Shown here piece by piece: positions 1 through 10,150 of a stretch of 64,000 nt of DNA (positions are counted from its first letter, which is position 1; the number at the start of each line of letters is the position of its first letter). The stretch spans positions 13,193,871 to 13,257,870 of the forward strand of contig OW804096.1 of assembly GCA_942159475.1 (NCBI GenBank). Reading direction: 5' to 3'. The notes under the pieces are model-generated. The model saw nothing but the letters and a program-made list of their open reading frames with translations, had not been told where the DNA came from and made no database searches. Position numbers and translations under genes: made by a program. The stretch comes from Sthenelais limicola. Its lineage: Eukaryota; Annelida; Polychaeta; Phyllodocida; Sigalionidae.

Positions 1-8
1 CAACAGAA

Positions 9-480
9 GGTTTCTCAATGGTTTTGGGTAGTATGAGTGCCCCTTATTAACATACTAAAAGTCTAGAAAAATCTGGGTGGGGGAACATGCCCAAAATCTC
101 AAAAAGCAAAATGGCCGCCTCTAAAACTTTGAAATGCCATAACTCAGTATAAAATCAGCATATATTCAAGTGTGAATACACTTTATTAATGTTTTCAGGC
201 ATGGGGGATCCAATGAAACAATGAAAAAATCCATATAACCAATATTTAACAAGTTAGTATACTGATACATGAAAGAAATGACAAGAAAACTGCCCTTCAA
301 ATGCATCCTGTGAAGTGAAAAATCAAAGTCCCATACAGTGAGATTGTACAAAGCATTCATGACCAAGGATATCTGATAACATCTTTCCACTAAACAAGCT
401 GTCATAAGCATTGCTGTGACACTAGAAATAAAGAACCTTCCACAGGAAAAAACAATTAGCCATACACTGTATATGGCATC
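9..480. repeat. Left arm of a ~9-kb inverted-repeat pair
   Basis: Read on the minus strand, this segment matches the plus strand around 8560-8999. Shared landmarks in order are the cattggat...catgcctg.aaacatta block, the ataactcagtataaaatc block and the tctcaatggttttgg block. Identity looks high (roughly 80 percent by eye) over the outer ~250 bp and fades inward. A 106-residue hydrophobic ORF on the minus strand (166-486) lies inside it but its frame is not kept in the other arm, so I do not call it a gene. It may be the terminal repeat of a large transposon or two independent copies of one repeat; the window starts almost exactly at its outer edge. Confidence 0.7.
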
Positions 481-1862
481 TGACATGTCATTCTGACTTC
501 ATAAGCCTGGTAAATAGGGCCTGAACTCTTTGCACATTCACCATCATGACCACATGCAGCAGTGCATTCCATAATAACCAGGTAGGAACACTTGCAGTAG
601 CTCTACAGCTGTAGCAAATGATCTGTAGTAGTTGGTCAAGGGCAGGTCAGTAGACTTCCATTTCCAATCTCCCTTTCAAGTTTGAATTTGGTAGCATATT
701 CCTTGGCTGGGGTACTTATTAGCAGCTGATATAGATGGTAGGAATTGTGGATGGACATGCATGATGAGGACAGGGAGCCTTTTTTGTACTACAGTAAGAT
801 ACAGAGGTAGAATATAGCCTTCTCCACCTTTCTCTACATATCAAGTAGGGGTACTTTGTTATCAGAGAACACATCAGCTTGTCTTTGGAGCATAGGCAGA
901 AGCAGATACAGATATGTTTATGTTGCAAATAGCAGTTGAATCTCGTAGACTAAAAGTATTTAATGTTATATCACATTCTGCTATTGCATGGATAGGAGCA
1001 GTGTTCTGCACTCCTGGTATTCTAGATTTTTCCTCATACATTTGATGCTCCAAATGCTTTGCTCTTTTCCCTTCTTTGAGCTGTGGAAAGATGTTATTAT
1101 CAAGTCTGTGTTTTCACAAATGGGAATAGTGGCACATGCCAAATTCAACTGCTATTTTCAATATAAGCATATCTGCATTCAGGGATTCTATAGTCTGAAA
1201 TAGGAAAGTTTGATACAGATTAGTTGACCACAGCACAAGCCGGTATAGACAAGAGACGTGTTATGCTGCTATTGGGTCATTCCCCTTGATTTCAAATTAC
1301 CAGACATGGGCATAGTTAGTTACTTGTGTAACTACATGGAAACCCTCTTATAACCTATCATATACACACATTTATTCCAGATTCATGATATTACTTGCAG
1401 CTAAAGTTTTCAAAGCTTTCAGTTACCAATCATTGCATCATATCCTCACCACATCTTTGCATTTAGAGAACAATTATTATAGTTGGTAGGGTAAAAAAAC
1501 CTCTGCTATCTGTTGATCCTCCAGTCGTTCTATTGTGTATAATTTGAATGTATAGTGTTAAAAGGGGCTTAGACCACCCAATCCCTTCAATCAAATGGTT
1601 GTAGAATTTATATATCATATAGAGTATATGAACTAGAGATCATTCCTTTCTCCCGGCTGAGAACAACTTCCAGGGGTAATTTCCCCAACTAGGCAGAAAT
1701 CTTCATTGGTCTTGTTGCTCATATATAGTTCATTGAGGCTAGTATATTCAAAGCATCACACAGTAGTTTTGTATTGAGAACTATGTCAGTAAGAAGGGGG
1801 AACTAACTGGTATTGAGGCTGTTCCTCCTCCCATCTTGTGCCCCAAAGAGATAAATTAATGC
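481..1862. other. No gene recognised between the left arm and the LINE tail
   Basis: AT-rich sequence with only short ORFs that lack recognisable motifs. It lies between the left inverted-repeat arm and the 3' end of the LINE. I see no repeat shared with the rest of the window here. Confidence 0.5.
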
Positions 1863-2129
1863 TATTAAATTCAAATTCAAATTCAAATTCAAAAATCCTT
1901 TATTGCTGATGGAATGTACAATGCGGTGGCTCAGGTCTAGAATTCTAGGTCTCCCGAAGAGTGCCGATAAGGTTTTTGACTTATTAACAGAAAGTTGCAA
2001 ATTGGTACAAAGTGTTTACATAATACAGGTAATGCAAGAGATGTGATGAGATGTGAGATGGTTATTTACATTGTGAAAAGGATGTAAATTCATGTCAATA
2101 TTTGCTAATAGTAACATCAGGTTGACTGA

Positions 2130-2380
2130 CCAACTTGTGAGATTTGCAGAATTCTCACCATTAAAATGTCAAGCAAGTGGACCAATATTTGTCCATTCAG
2201 ACTCAAATTATCAGTACATGTCATAGAGGTGACATTTAGTCTAGTATTAAATACACCAACTTGTGAGATTGCAGAAGTCTCAATATTAAAATGTCAAGCA
2301 AGTAGACCAACATTTGTCCATTCAGACTCAGATTATCAGTACATGACATATAGGTGGCTTTAGTCTATAATTAAATACAC
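2130..2380. repeat. 125-bp tandem duplication in the LINE 3' UTR
   Basis: Two consecutive copies start at about 2130 and 2256. Both run from ccaacttgtgagat through atgtcaagcaagt to ctcagattatcagtacatg with about 10 percent divergence. Confidence 0.8.
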
Positions 2381-2768
2381 TTAATGATCATTACAATATT
2401 GATATTAATCATACAGGGTAATAGGCTGAAAGTATGAGGGTCACTAAAACAAGTTGCTCTCACTTTGCAGCCTTAACATGTTACTTTGACTATTCGTTAT
2501 TCAGTATTCGTGACACTAAACCGAACATGACATACACACCAATATGTATGACCATTTTAGTTAAATTGAGGAATGAGCTATATGTGATCTACACACAATA
2601 CAAGTTGTTACAAATGCATGCTACATAAGGCACAGGTTGAGATAGGGCGAGTATTTACACCCACCATTTAAAATATAGAAGTGTGGTAATACAAATATGA
2701 ATACAGATATATATATAAGTACATAAGTGCAGAAGGGGAGGCAAGGTACCCAGCTGATAATCTTATAT

Positions 2769-5723
2769 CTAAAAGGGGGATAGAAGACGTTCAGTGTATT
2801 TCTTGAACGCATATTTGTCTTCTATTCTATGTGCTTCCGAACTGAGGTTATTCCATCGAGTTTGTGCTTTATAAATTACTGAATCAGTAATTTTTGTTAA
2901 TTTAGAGTTGAGGACTATTAAATTTCGTTTGCCACTGGCATGACTTCTCGTTGGGAGAAGTCTAGTGTCCAGGTTCAATGGGCTTTGGGCTAGGTAACGG
3001 GCTATGTCAAGGATATGCTTATTTCTTCTCACCTGTAACGGCCAAATATTTAAAAGTTTGTGTTCCTCATCCACGTTATCATATTTTGTTTTATTGAAAA
3101 TTATCCTCAAAGCTAGGTTTTGCTGGGTTTGCAATTTCTGTAGTAATGTCTTAGGGGCGGAATCATAAATAAAATCACAAAAATCAAGGTTAGGCAAGAT
3201 GGCCATCTTGTAGAGATCATGCTTAGCTTTGGGGGTCAGTGCACTCCTCGCTCTATAAAGTAATCTAATTTTAGACGTAACTAGTTTTAATGTGTTTTGG
3301 ACATGCGGTTTAAAAGTTAGAAGATCATCCAGTATAAAGCCTAAGTACTTATACTCGTGAACTTCCTCTAAAATCGATTTGCCCAAAGTGAGGGAATGAT
3401 TTGAGTTTTGAGGTGTACATTTGGAGGCACGACTGACCGCGAACGACATTGACTTACACTTTGCAGCATTCAGAGACAATTTGTTAATGGCACACCAAGA
3501 GTTTACACTTTTCAGGTCCTCCTGGAGGTAATAATGTAAGGTGTCACTATTTTGATGATGGTAAAAGAGAACTGTATCGTCCGCATAGTGTTGAATACTT
3601 GCGTGCTTGATAACAGATTGCAAATCATTGATGTAGATAGTAAATAATATGGGACCCAGGATAGTGCCTTGAGGTACACCACAAGTGACAGTCCCTTCTT
3701 TAGATCGAAGGCCATTTACAGTAACAAATTGATTTCTGTTTTTTAAATAGTTAGAAAACCAGAGCAGCTCCATACCATGTATTCCATATAGCTCTAATTT
3801 ATTTAATAAAATCGAATGATGAACCGTGTCGAATGCTTTGCTAAAGTCTAAGAAAACTGTTTTGTTAAGTAATTTTTTATTAAGATTTGTATAAATTTTG
3901 TTAAGAAAGTCAATTTGTGCTTGCTGGATGGAGTGCTCTGGTCTAAAACCATATTGGTTGGGGCTGAACAGACCGTTCTTTTCAAAATGATTTGAAAGCT
4001 GAGTCTGCACAACTTTTTCCAAGATTTTGGCCGGGAGGGAAATACACGATATTGGCCTGTAATTGTTGGTGGCCATCTTGCCACCTGCCTTGTAAAGAGG
4101 TGTAACTCGGGCTATCTTAAAACAGTTAGGTACCTTGCCCAATAGTAAGGAAACGTTGACAATATGAGTAAATTGATCAGTCAATGATAACAGGCATGAT
4201 TTCAAAATTGGTGCTGGAAGGTATTCGATTCCAGAGTTCTTGGATGCATCGATTTTAGCTATAATTTTATGTAACTCAGTTGGGGTGATTTCTGAAAACT
4301 GAAATTCAGGTACAATTCTGGAGGAGTCCATGATATCAATAGGGTTTGGAGGGAGTGAGTCAGTCAGCGGGGGAATTTTTTCAGCTAGATTGGGACCCAC
4401 ATTCAAAAAGAAATCGTTGAATGCGTCAGGGACTTCCGAGGAGTCGATCATTTGACCATCCTTTTCAATGTTAATGGGGTTACTCTTTTTTATCTTATCT
4501 GGGCTTATTAGTGGGCGTAGGAAGTCCCAATACTTTTTGGGATTTTTATCATGAAATTCAAGATTAGCTTTGATATAATCAGCTTTAGCAGCTCTACTTC
4601 TGCGATTTGTTTGACTTCGCAAAAGTCTAGCCTTCTGCAAAGTTTCAATATTCTTGGTCTTTTTCGCCTCTCGGAAGAGCTTGTCCCGCTTATTCATTAA
4701 CTGCACTAGATCATCTGTCATCCACTTTGGTTTTGTTCTGACCTGCCGAAACTCCTTAAGTGGGCACATTTTATCAAGGTAAAATGTGATAGCGCCTAAT
4801 AGAAGCTCCCAGCATTTTTCGGGGTCTGGGGTATTATAAAAGGATTTCCAGTCAAGATTTAATAGGATTTCATTGAGGACTCTTTGGTCCAGGAACCTAG
4901 TGCTTCTGGCCCAAAAGGTCTCCACATTGTACCGATTTCGTGCCTTCTTTCTTGTTAAGAAAATTGGGAAGTGATCTGATATACAAATATCCAATATTCC
5001 AGCTGTATTTACATGCGGAGAGTTCGAGTAGAAATGATCAATGGTCGTCTGCGATTTGAGAGTGGATCTGGTGGGTTTCTTTATATATTGAGTTAGCGAA
5101 TAACTATCTATTAGGTTCCTTATTTCAGAGGAGAGATTGGTTTTTGAACTTTTGATTACATTAAAGTCCAAGTTAAAGTCCCCCATAAGGTATAATTCAT
5201 GAGAGCTGTTAATTTTAGATAAAATGTTTTGCAGGCTTTCAACTAGTGCTGTAGTACAGCCGCTAGGCGGCCTGTAAACATTCAGAATAGTACATCCTTT
5301 ATTGAAACCTTTCTTAATGAAAGCAACTTGCACCTCTAAATCTTTGTTTGAGACGTTTAGCTCCTTATAAATTTCAGTATCCACTACCAGACCATTCCTG
5401 AAATACATGCAGAGACCGCCACCTCTCTTTCTGACCTTCCTATCTAATCTATACAGAGAATAATTTTGGAGCTGTAATAAGTTATCATGTGTGCTCGAGT
5501 TAAGCCACGTTTCACTAAATCCAATGACATCAATATCAGAGTCACTAGTGAGCAACTCGATTTGTTCTATATGCTTATAAAGGCTCCTAATATTCCAGGA
5601 AACCAACTTGATTCCCTTTAAACGTTTTAGGTCGTCAAAGGAATGTAGCAGGGTGCTACCCACGTCCGAATTCATGAGAATTCGATCTTCCTTTGACGCA
5701 CCAACAACTAGAGGAACAGGCAT
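2769..5723 (-). CDS. LINE ORF2: apurinic endonuclease + reverse transcriptase
   Basis: This 984-residue uninterrupted ORF encodes the replication enzyme of a non-LTR retrotransposon. The N-terminal endonuclease nicks target DNA, and the reverse transcriptase then copies the element RNA at the nick. The endonuclease motifs are all present: SWN at residues 42-44, ETW at 71-73, YRPP at 150-153, GDFN at 181-184, the TIDH block near 227-230 and SDH at 249-251. The reverse transcriptase spans about 535-800: LDFSKAFD with Asp626, CGVPQG at 681-686 and YADD at 713-716. No RNase H domain is seen after it, as in CR1/L2/Rex1-type elements. Total length fits the family. There are no stops or frameshifts and all catalytic residues are kept, so the copy may be young or still able to act. 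The exact clade needs a tree. The start Met is the first in frame; the true start may be internal, near residue 17. Confidence 0.95.
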   Translation of the reverse strand: MPVPLVVGASKEDRILMNSDVGSTLLHSFDDLKRLKGIKLVSWNIRSLYKHIEQIELLTSDSDIDVIGFSETWLNSSTHDNLLQLQNYSLYRLDRKVRKRGGGLCMYFRNGLVVDTEIYKELNVSNKDLEVQVAFIKKGFNKGCTILNVYRPPSGCTTALVESLQNILSKINSSHELYLMGDFNLDFNVIKSSKTNLSSEIRNLIDSYSLTQYIKKPTRSTLKSQTTIDHFYSNSPHVNTAGILDICISDHFPIFLTRKKARNRYNVETFWARSTRFLDQRVLNEILLNLDWKSFYNTPDPEKCWELLLGAITFYLDKMCPLKEFRQVRTKPKWMTDDLVQLMNKRDKLFREAKKTKNIETLQKARLLRSQTNRRSRAAKADYIKANLEFHDKNPKKYWDFLRPLISPDKIKKSNPINIEKDGQMIDSSEVPDAFNDFFLNVGPNLAEKIPPLTDSLPPNPIDIMDSSRIVPEFQFSEITPTELHKIIAKIDASKNSGIEYLPAPILKSCLLSLTDQFTHIVNVSLLLGKVPNCFKIARVTPLYKAGGKMATNNYRPISCISLPAKILEKVVQTQLSNHFEKNGLFSPNQYGFRPEHSIQQAQIDFLNKIYTNLNKKLLNKTVFLDFSKAFDTVHHSILLNKLELYGIHGMELLWFSNYLKNRNQFVTVNGLRSKEGTVTCGVPQGTILGPILFTIYINDLQSVIKHASIQHYADDTVLFYHHQNSDTLHYYLQEDLKSVNSWCAINKLSLNAAKCKSMSFAVSRASKCTPQNSNHSLTLGKSILEEVHEYKYLGFILDDLLTFKPHVQNTLKLVTSKIRLLYRARSALTPKAKHDLYKMAILPNLDFCDFIYDSAPKTLLQKLQTQQNLALRIIFNKTKYDNVDEEHKLLNIWPLQVRRNKHILDIARYLAQSPLNLDTRLLPTRSHASGKRNLIVLNSKLTKITDSVIYKAQTRWNNLSSEAHRIEDKYAFKKYTERLLSPF

Positions 5724-5800
5724 TGGTAAATAGCAGTACCGAACAAAATATTGATACTGCCAATAGCATCAAGGACCAAAGAGACAGGGAAATAGTTAAT

Positions 5801-6187
5801 TATTTACATTCTTCAATCTATTTCTTGCTGTCATAAATTTTACAAAAAAAGTTTTTTCACAGAATTTTCATCAGAACAACAAATTATCATTAATCCTTCT
5901 TTTTCATTAGTAACAACATGTTTGGGAAAGTTCATTGGGCTGCTGTAATCAATGCACATATTCAATAAAGATTATTACAAGTTAATGGGTTGATCATTAT
6001 GAGATAGTTCACGCGGTGAGACTATTCATGAGGTAGAGTAGCATGACAATATTAATATTATTATAAGTTGTGTAGTTATATAATTCAATAAACACATTCA
6101 TGCGTGATACATCAATGGCATTCAGCGATCATTTGGAACCTTCACCGGCTCAGACAGTAATTAGAACGGTGATACCCAGTAACACAT
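5801..6187. other. AT-rich stretch upstream of LINE ORF2
   Basis: No ORF or recognisable motif. It may be the 5' UTR of the LINE (minus strand) or host sequence into which it inserted. Confidence 0.4.
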
Positions 6188-6300
6188 TATATTTTATTTT
6201 ATTTTATTTTAGTTGAAAGTCCAGACACATCGATCTTAATCGATGAATGTCTCTAATCACTGAATATACAATGCAGAGTTTGTATTACAGATAGGGGTTC
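6188..6300 (-). mobile_element. 3' end of a second retroelement with a TAAAA-repeat tail
   Basis: On the minus strand the sequence ends in about four AAAAT units (6188-6211), preceded by a small hairpin, atcgatcttaatcgat. This looks like the 3' terminus of a LINE, SINE or other reverse-transcribed sequence. It lies downstream of the SGNH and NADAR ORFs in the same orientation, so it may be the 3' end of the element that carries them. Confidence 0.5.
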
Positions 6301-6459
6301 AGATTTTCATAGTAACTGTTAAGTCCTATGAACTCATACAAACTATCTATACTGTCTAGATTAGGTCGGCCATTACCTATCACCTCCATTGTTTGTTGAA
6401 TAAACAAAATCATTGTTTAATTACCTAATTACATCGAGTTTTGACACGCAACATATCAA

Positions 6460-7110
6460 TATTCAAAATGGCGAGAAGGGGAAGGAGCACTAAGACCAGT
6501 TGTTCCTCAACCTTCAGACCTATCCTAATTAGATTAGCGTCATAGTGTTTACATTGATTAGAGTGCAACAGTTCAATATTGAATGTATCGAGTTTTAACA
6601 TATGACATATCAATATTCCGAAATAGCGAGAAGGGGAAGGAGTACTAAGACCAGTTGTTCCTCAACCTTCAAACCCGTCAGAATTTGACTAGTGTATAGA
6701 GAGTAACAGTTACAAATATCGAAACCACATATGATATATCAACATTCCGAAATAGTGAGAAGGGGAAGGAGTACTAAGACCAGTTGTTCCTCAACCTTCA
6801 AACTCGTCAGAATTTGACTAGTGTATTGAGTAATAGTTACAAATATTGAAACCACAGCAATATGGATGAAGTCCTGGCTCAATTGAGCACTCAAAGATAG
6901 AGTAAAATCGGCTGCAACAATTAACACCCAGAAAAATATTTAAGAATAAAATAAGATAAGATATCCAGCGTCGCCACTAAGGTATGGTAATGCTATACTA
7001 TCAGTAAGATACATTTAACATCTCATATTTTTGTATAATGTAGTAATTTGGATAAGAGAGGAAGAGAGGTGGGAGTCAATAGTAGGAGTACTAAAACAAG
7101 TGGCTCCAGG
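6460..7110. repeat. Diverged tandem repeat block (~130-160 bp unit)
   Basis: The motif gagaaggggaaggag.actaagaccagttgttcctcaaccttca appears at about 6470, 6628 and 6757, with a weaker copy at about 7058 that has aagtggctcc. Spacing is 130-160 bp except before the last copy. The short minus-strand ORFs 6425-6613 and 6739-6927 are products of this repetition (both contain VEEQLVLVLLPLL) and I do not treat them as genes. Confidence 0.75.
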
Positions 7111-7154
7111 TGAATCCCAACTCACTTCATCAACCCATAATCCAAACTGAGAAA

Positions 7155-7838
7155 TTAAGTATATTTAGCCTTTGTCTTTTTATATGCACTAGTTAAAGCT
7201 TTGGCCCAATAGTTCTGGAGGTATTCTGAAAGGTGACATCCGTCAATATCAAGGTGATCATAATTGTGAGTGTAAGTAGCGTTGCTAGGATGATACCTAT
7301 GTATCGGTCTCTGAGTCCAGGGAGTGTTAATGTCATGAGATGAGTTAAATTCTTTGATAATGAGGTTGGCCGACTCGATCTGTTGGTGAAATGTCTCTTG
7401 CAATGGATGCATAGGAACATCTTCCCTCTGCAGGGTCCCTTTATTAACCTCCCTTCTGTTATTGTAGAGGCTTAGGTGCATACCTGTGATGGGAGCAAAA
7501 GATATGTGCACCTGATGGTTGGAGTGGTGTACGATGTGAGAATACGAGTCATTCAGGTCCCCCAACAGGTAAGTTTCCATGTCAGAGGCGTCAGTGGTGC
7601 GAACGGAGACAGCTTTGGTGACTCTATTTTTCAGAGTCAAATTGCATAGTCCCGCGGTAACATAGATGTAATTCGGAGATAAGTGACGCAAGTCATTAGT
7701 GGCAAACATGACTGCCTGAAGGATGCTCGCACCTGGTTTATAAGAAATATGCAATCTGGCAGCTCCATTTAGATGTTGAGATAAAGTGGGCCCGAGTGAT
7801 CTTGTGCGGGAGTCACCTATGACGAGTATAGAGTCCAT
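7155..7838 (-). CDS. SGNH/GDSL-hydrolase-like protein
   Basis: A 227-residue ORF. It opens with block I of the SGNH hydrolase fold (IGDSRTRSLG, nucleophile Ser10 in GDS at 8-10), then a GASI block near residue 36. AGLCNLT at 62-68 stands where the family has its Gly/Asn block, and DIDGCHLS at 197-204 supplies the C-terminal Asp-x-x-His of the catalytic pair (Asp199, His202). SGNH enzymes cleave esters, and esterase-type ORF1 proteins of this fold occur in CR1-like LINEs. Here the ORF is on the same strand as the LINE ORF2 downstream and starts 92 bp after the stop of the NADAR-like ORF upstream. No signal peptide or membrane segment is seen. It may be a retroelement ORF1, a transposon cargo gene or an exon of a host gene. 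Function beyond the fold is inference. Confidence 0.7.
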   Translation of the reverse strand: MDSILVIGDSRTRSLGPTLSQHLNGAARLHISYKPGASILQAVMFATNDLRHLSPNYIYVTAGLCNLTLKNRVTKAVSVRTTDASDMETYLLGDLNDSYSHIVHHSNHQVHISFAPITGMHLSLYNNRREVNKGTLQREDVPMHPLQETFHQQIESANLIIKEFNSSHDINTPWTQRPIHRYHPSNATYTHNYDHLDIDGCHLSEYLQNYWAKALTSAYKKTKAKYT

Positions 7839-7930
7839 GTTTACATGGGTGATAATGGGGAAGCATGTGCGTAGAATCAGTTGCAGGCCAATGAATTGGA
7901 AAAGAGTGTAATCACTAGCACCTGCGGGAA

Positions 7931-8277
7931 TTAACGCTGACCAGTGAGCTCTTCTTTAAGCTTTCCTATGATTTTACCACATAGATTCTTGCCTGTAAAG
8001 TCACGGGAGTTCAATCGAGAACGACGACCATCGGGGCCCACGATTCTTGGTAGGTTCCAACCGGAAGCCCACTTCCGATCGGAGGTCATCTCGAAGAACT
8101 CCGAGTACGGCAGATTTTTCAGTTTTTCTTGGAGGGGGAGATTCTGATCAAACTTCAGTTTTATAAGCTCTTCCAGCACATCTCTTTCTTTTTTCTTCCA
8201 GACTGGAGTAGAAGTAAGCTCCAGTTTAGCCTTACGTTTTATGCTATAGGGATTCGTTAGATTCCGGATCCCCTCGG
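7931..8277 (-). CDS. NADAR-domain C-terminal half (partial; exon-like)
   Basis: The frame runs open from about 8299 to the stop at 7931-7933. NADAR proteins (YbiA/RibX type) are N-glycosidases linked to NAD/ADP-ribose and riboflavin-intermediate metabolism. The C-terminal half of the family is readable in order: a W..K...V...L..KF.QN helix, FFEMTSDRKWASGW where the family has VE.T.ND..WG.G, then GKNLCGKIIGKLKEEL matching the terminal GKN.LG...M.lReqL block. The N-terminal half is absent. At 8278 the minus strand has a pyrimidine-rich run ending in CAG, a plausible splice acceptor (phase 1), so the missing half could be in an upstream exon. No such exon is visible in the window, where 8560-9000 is repeat. 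The nearest start codon in frame is a GTG, so this is a fragment or an exon and not a complete gene. Confidence 0.65.
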
Positions 8278-8559
8278 CTGTTGAATATATTAGAGAAGAT
8301 CATACAACATACAGCAATTTTGCATCAAAATGATACAGTATATCTGTATGCTAAAGGCAAGGTTTACATAGACTAGTCCACTAGATTTAAACTTGGAAGG
8401 GGGATCAATTGTAGAAGTTCCCTAATTCCCCCATGTATTTACCCAGTGCCCTCTCGCTCTTACTACAAATTGTATACTTCCTTCAAAAGATTAAACTTGG
8501 AATCTACACCAATTGTGACCATGTGAGGTGCCTCATGCAAGAGAGAAATTGATATTAAG

Positions 8560-8999
8560 TATTTCTTGAAGTATCAGAGTTATACATTATACTATTCTTT
8601 TTATATACACCATTCAAAAGGCTTGTCTAACAGCTTTGATTACAGAAACTCATTTCCTAGTGTGCTCTCATACAAAATGAGATTTTTTTTCACTTCACAG
8701 GATGCATTTGCTAGACATATTTTCCCATGTCTTCTCTGTAGCAGTACACTAACTTGATAAATATTATTTATATGGACTTTACTATTGTTTCATTGGATTC
8801 CCAATGCCTGGAAACATTAAAAAGGGGTATTCACACTTGAATATATGTTGATTTTATACTGAGTTATCGCATTTCAAAGTTTTAGAGGCGGCCATTTTGT
8901 TTTTTGAGATTTTGGGCCTGGTTTCCCACCTAGATTTCTCTAGACTTTTAGTATGTTGATAAGGGGCACTCATAGTATCCAAAACCATTGAGAAACCTA
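8560..8999. repeat. Right arm of the ~9-kb inverted-repeat pair
   Basis: The plus strand here matches the minus strand of 9-480. The clearest landmarks are cttcacaggatgcatttg (about 8693), gtttcattggattccc (about 8787) and aaaaccattgagaaacct (about 8981). Homology stops at 8999, close to where the left arm meets the window edge. Confidence 0.7.
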
Positions 9000-9280
9000 T
9001 TGCAATTTGTTCCAGGTTTAGCCCTTTTTTGGTATAGATTGCCTGGACTAAAGATTGAATTACTATGTGGAAGGACCCAAATTTGTGGCTGAATTCCCAG
9101 GAATTATCAATTATTCTAATAGTGAAAAAGTCATAAATAATGAACTGCCAATGTTATAACTAACAAGATATTGAATATTTTGCTTTAATGAAATGAATAA
9201 ATTATTTGTGTATAAGAATTAAATGATATTTTAAGTATTTCTTACCATTTCTTAGGAAAATGTGTGAAAAATTACTTATA

Positions 9281-9294
9281 GTGCCCCCTAGCGG
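9281..9294 (-). promoter_or_regulatory. CTCF-like site
   Basis: On the minus strand it reads CCGCTAGGGGGCAC, which matches the vertebrate and fly CTCF core (C-R-C-Y-A-G-R-K-G-G-C) at every position. Whether this organism's CTCF uses it is inference. Confidence 0.4.
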
Positions 9295-9329
9295 AAAGGC
9301 ATCATGTGCCTTGAACTTTATTTTTATTT

Positions 9330-9440
9330 CATTGGATTCCCTGACATGGAAAACATAGAAATGGGCACCAAAATCATTCATTTATGTTAATTAGAACCAG
9401 AGTTATGTGCATTTACTGTCCAAGTAGCCATCTTGGACGC
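9330..9440. repeat. Third, diverged copy of the inverted-repeat arm module
   Basis: It has the same order of landmarks as 8787-8900: tttcattggattccc, a catgg.aaaca block, a taccagagttat block and a gccatcttg block. It is in direct orientation to the right arm. Confidence 0.5.
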
Positions 9441-9628
9441 CATCTTGAATTTCGGTATGATAAAATAATTAAAAAAATTGCAGACATCGATTTTTGAATT
9501 CAGCTCATTAAATGCTTCAAAAAAATGTTTGTCTGCAAAAATTAACATGAATTTCACACGGGAGCCATTTTTTTGACATAAGCAAATAGACTATCACATA
9601 TAAGGAAAACATATCCATTAATTACAAA

Positions 9629-9952
9629 TGTGATGGGTTACAGAAAAATGAGTCACAAAATTGATATTTTTCAAAGTGTATTATTCTCAAGATCCCTTTC
9701 AAGGAATATTCTCATATTTTTGGTACACAGCACTTTAAGTCTTATGGAAAGATTTCAAGACAATTTATGAACGATATACTTGCGTTTCTAAGGTCATCCT
9801 TTGGAGTACATTTTGCAAACATTTTTATTCAAAAAACAGCCCCAAAACATAAAATATGAATAATATACAATTTTAGGTTTCCTAAATGTTAGAATCATGC
9901 AGTGGAATCCTCAAATGGGATGGTATCTCAAAATCCATGTTTTTCAACTTTT
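9629..9952 (+). mobile_element. M2-family MITE, 3' truncated
   Basis: It starts with the M2 terminus (tgtgatgggttacagaaaaatgag) followed by ttgatatttttcaaagtg. It runs through the .ggagtaca and caaacattt blocks to ggtatctcaaaatccatg, then ends without the right inverted repeat. Confidence 0.7.
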
Positions 9953-10150
9953 GTTCGCAAAATCGAAGTTATAACTTGTAACTAAGTATCCAAATATAGT
10001 ATATCATCTGAAAGTCTTCGGAAGTTTGTCATGAAAGAGGACCGCTCTATGGTGCTAAGACAAAGAGCTTGATTAATGTTTTAGTAAATCGTTTTGTACT
10101 TACATATTGCTCAGAAGTTTGTAAAACATGACAAAAGTGACAGCCCTATA
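9953..10150. other. Nothing recognised
   Basis: AT-rich sequence between the M2 remnant and an M1 copy. Confidence 0.4.

Larger units (their letters stand above)
1863..5800 (-). mobile_element. CR1/L2-like non-LTR retrotransposon (LINE), probably complete ORF2 region
   Basis: The element reads on the minus strand. Its 3' end has an AATAAAG signal-like sequence followed by four copies of the hexamer GAATTT (about 1863-1893), which is the usual way CR1/L2-type LINEs terminate. The 3' UTR (about 1894-2768) contains a 125-bp tandem duplication (2130-2380). ORF2 fills 2769-5723. The 5' boundary is not clear. An SGNH-type ORF lies 1.4 kb further upstream on the same strand and could be this element's ORF1, since esterase-type ORF1 proteins are known in CR1-like LINEs. 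A separate A-rich 3' tail at about 6188 argues that it belongs to another element instead. Confidence 0.85.

Noticed and set aside
166..486. 106-residue hydrophobic ORF on the minus strand
   Set aside because: Lies in the left inverted-repeat arm and the frame is not kept in the other arm.
3512..4084. Two ORFs inside LINE ORF2
   Set aside because: Shadow frames of the 984-residue ORF.
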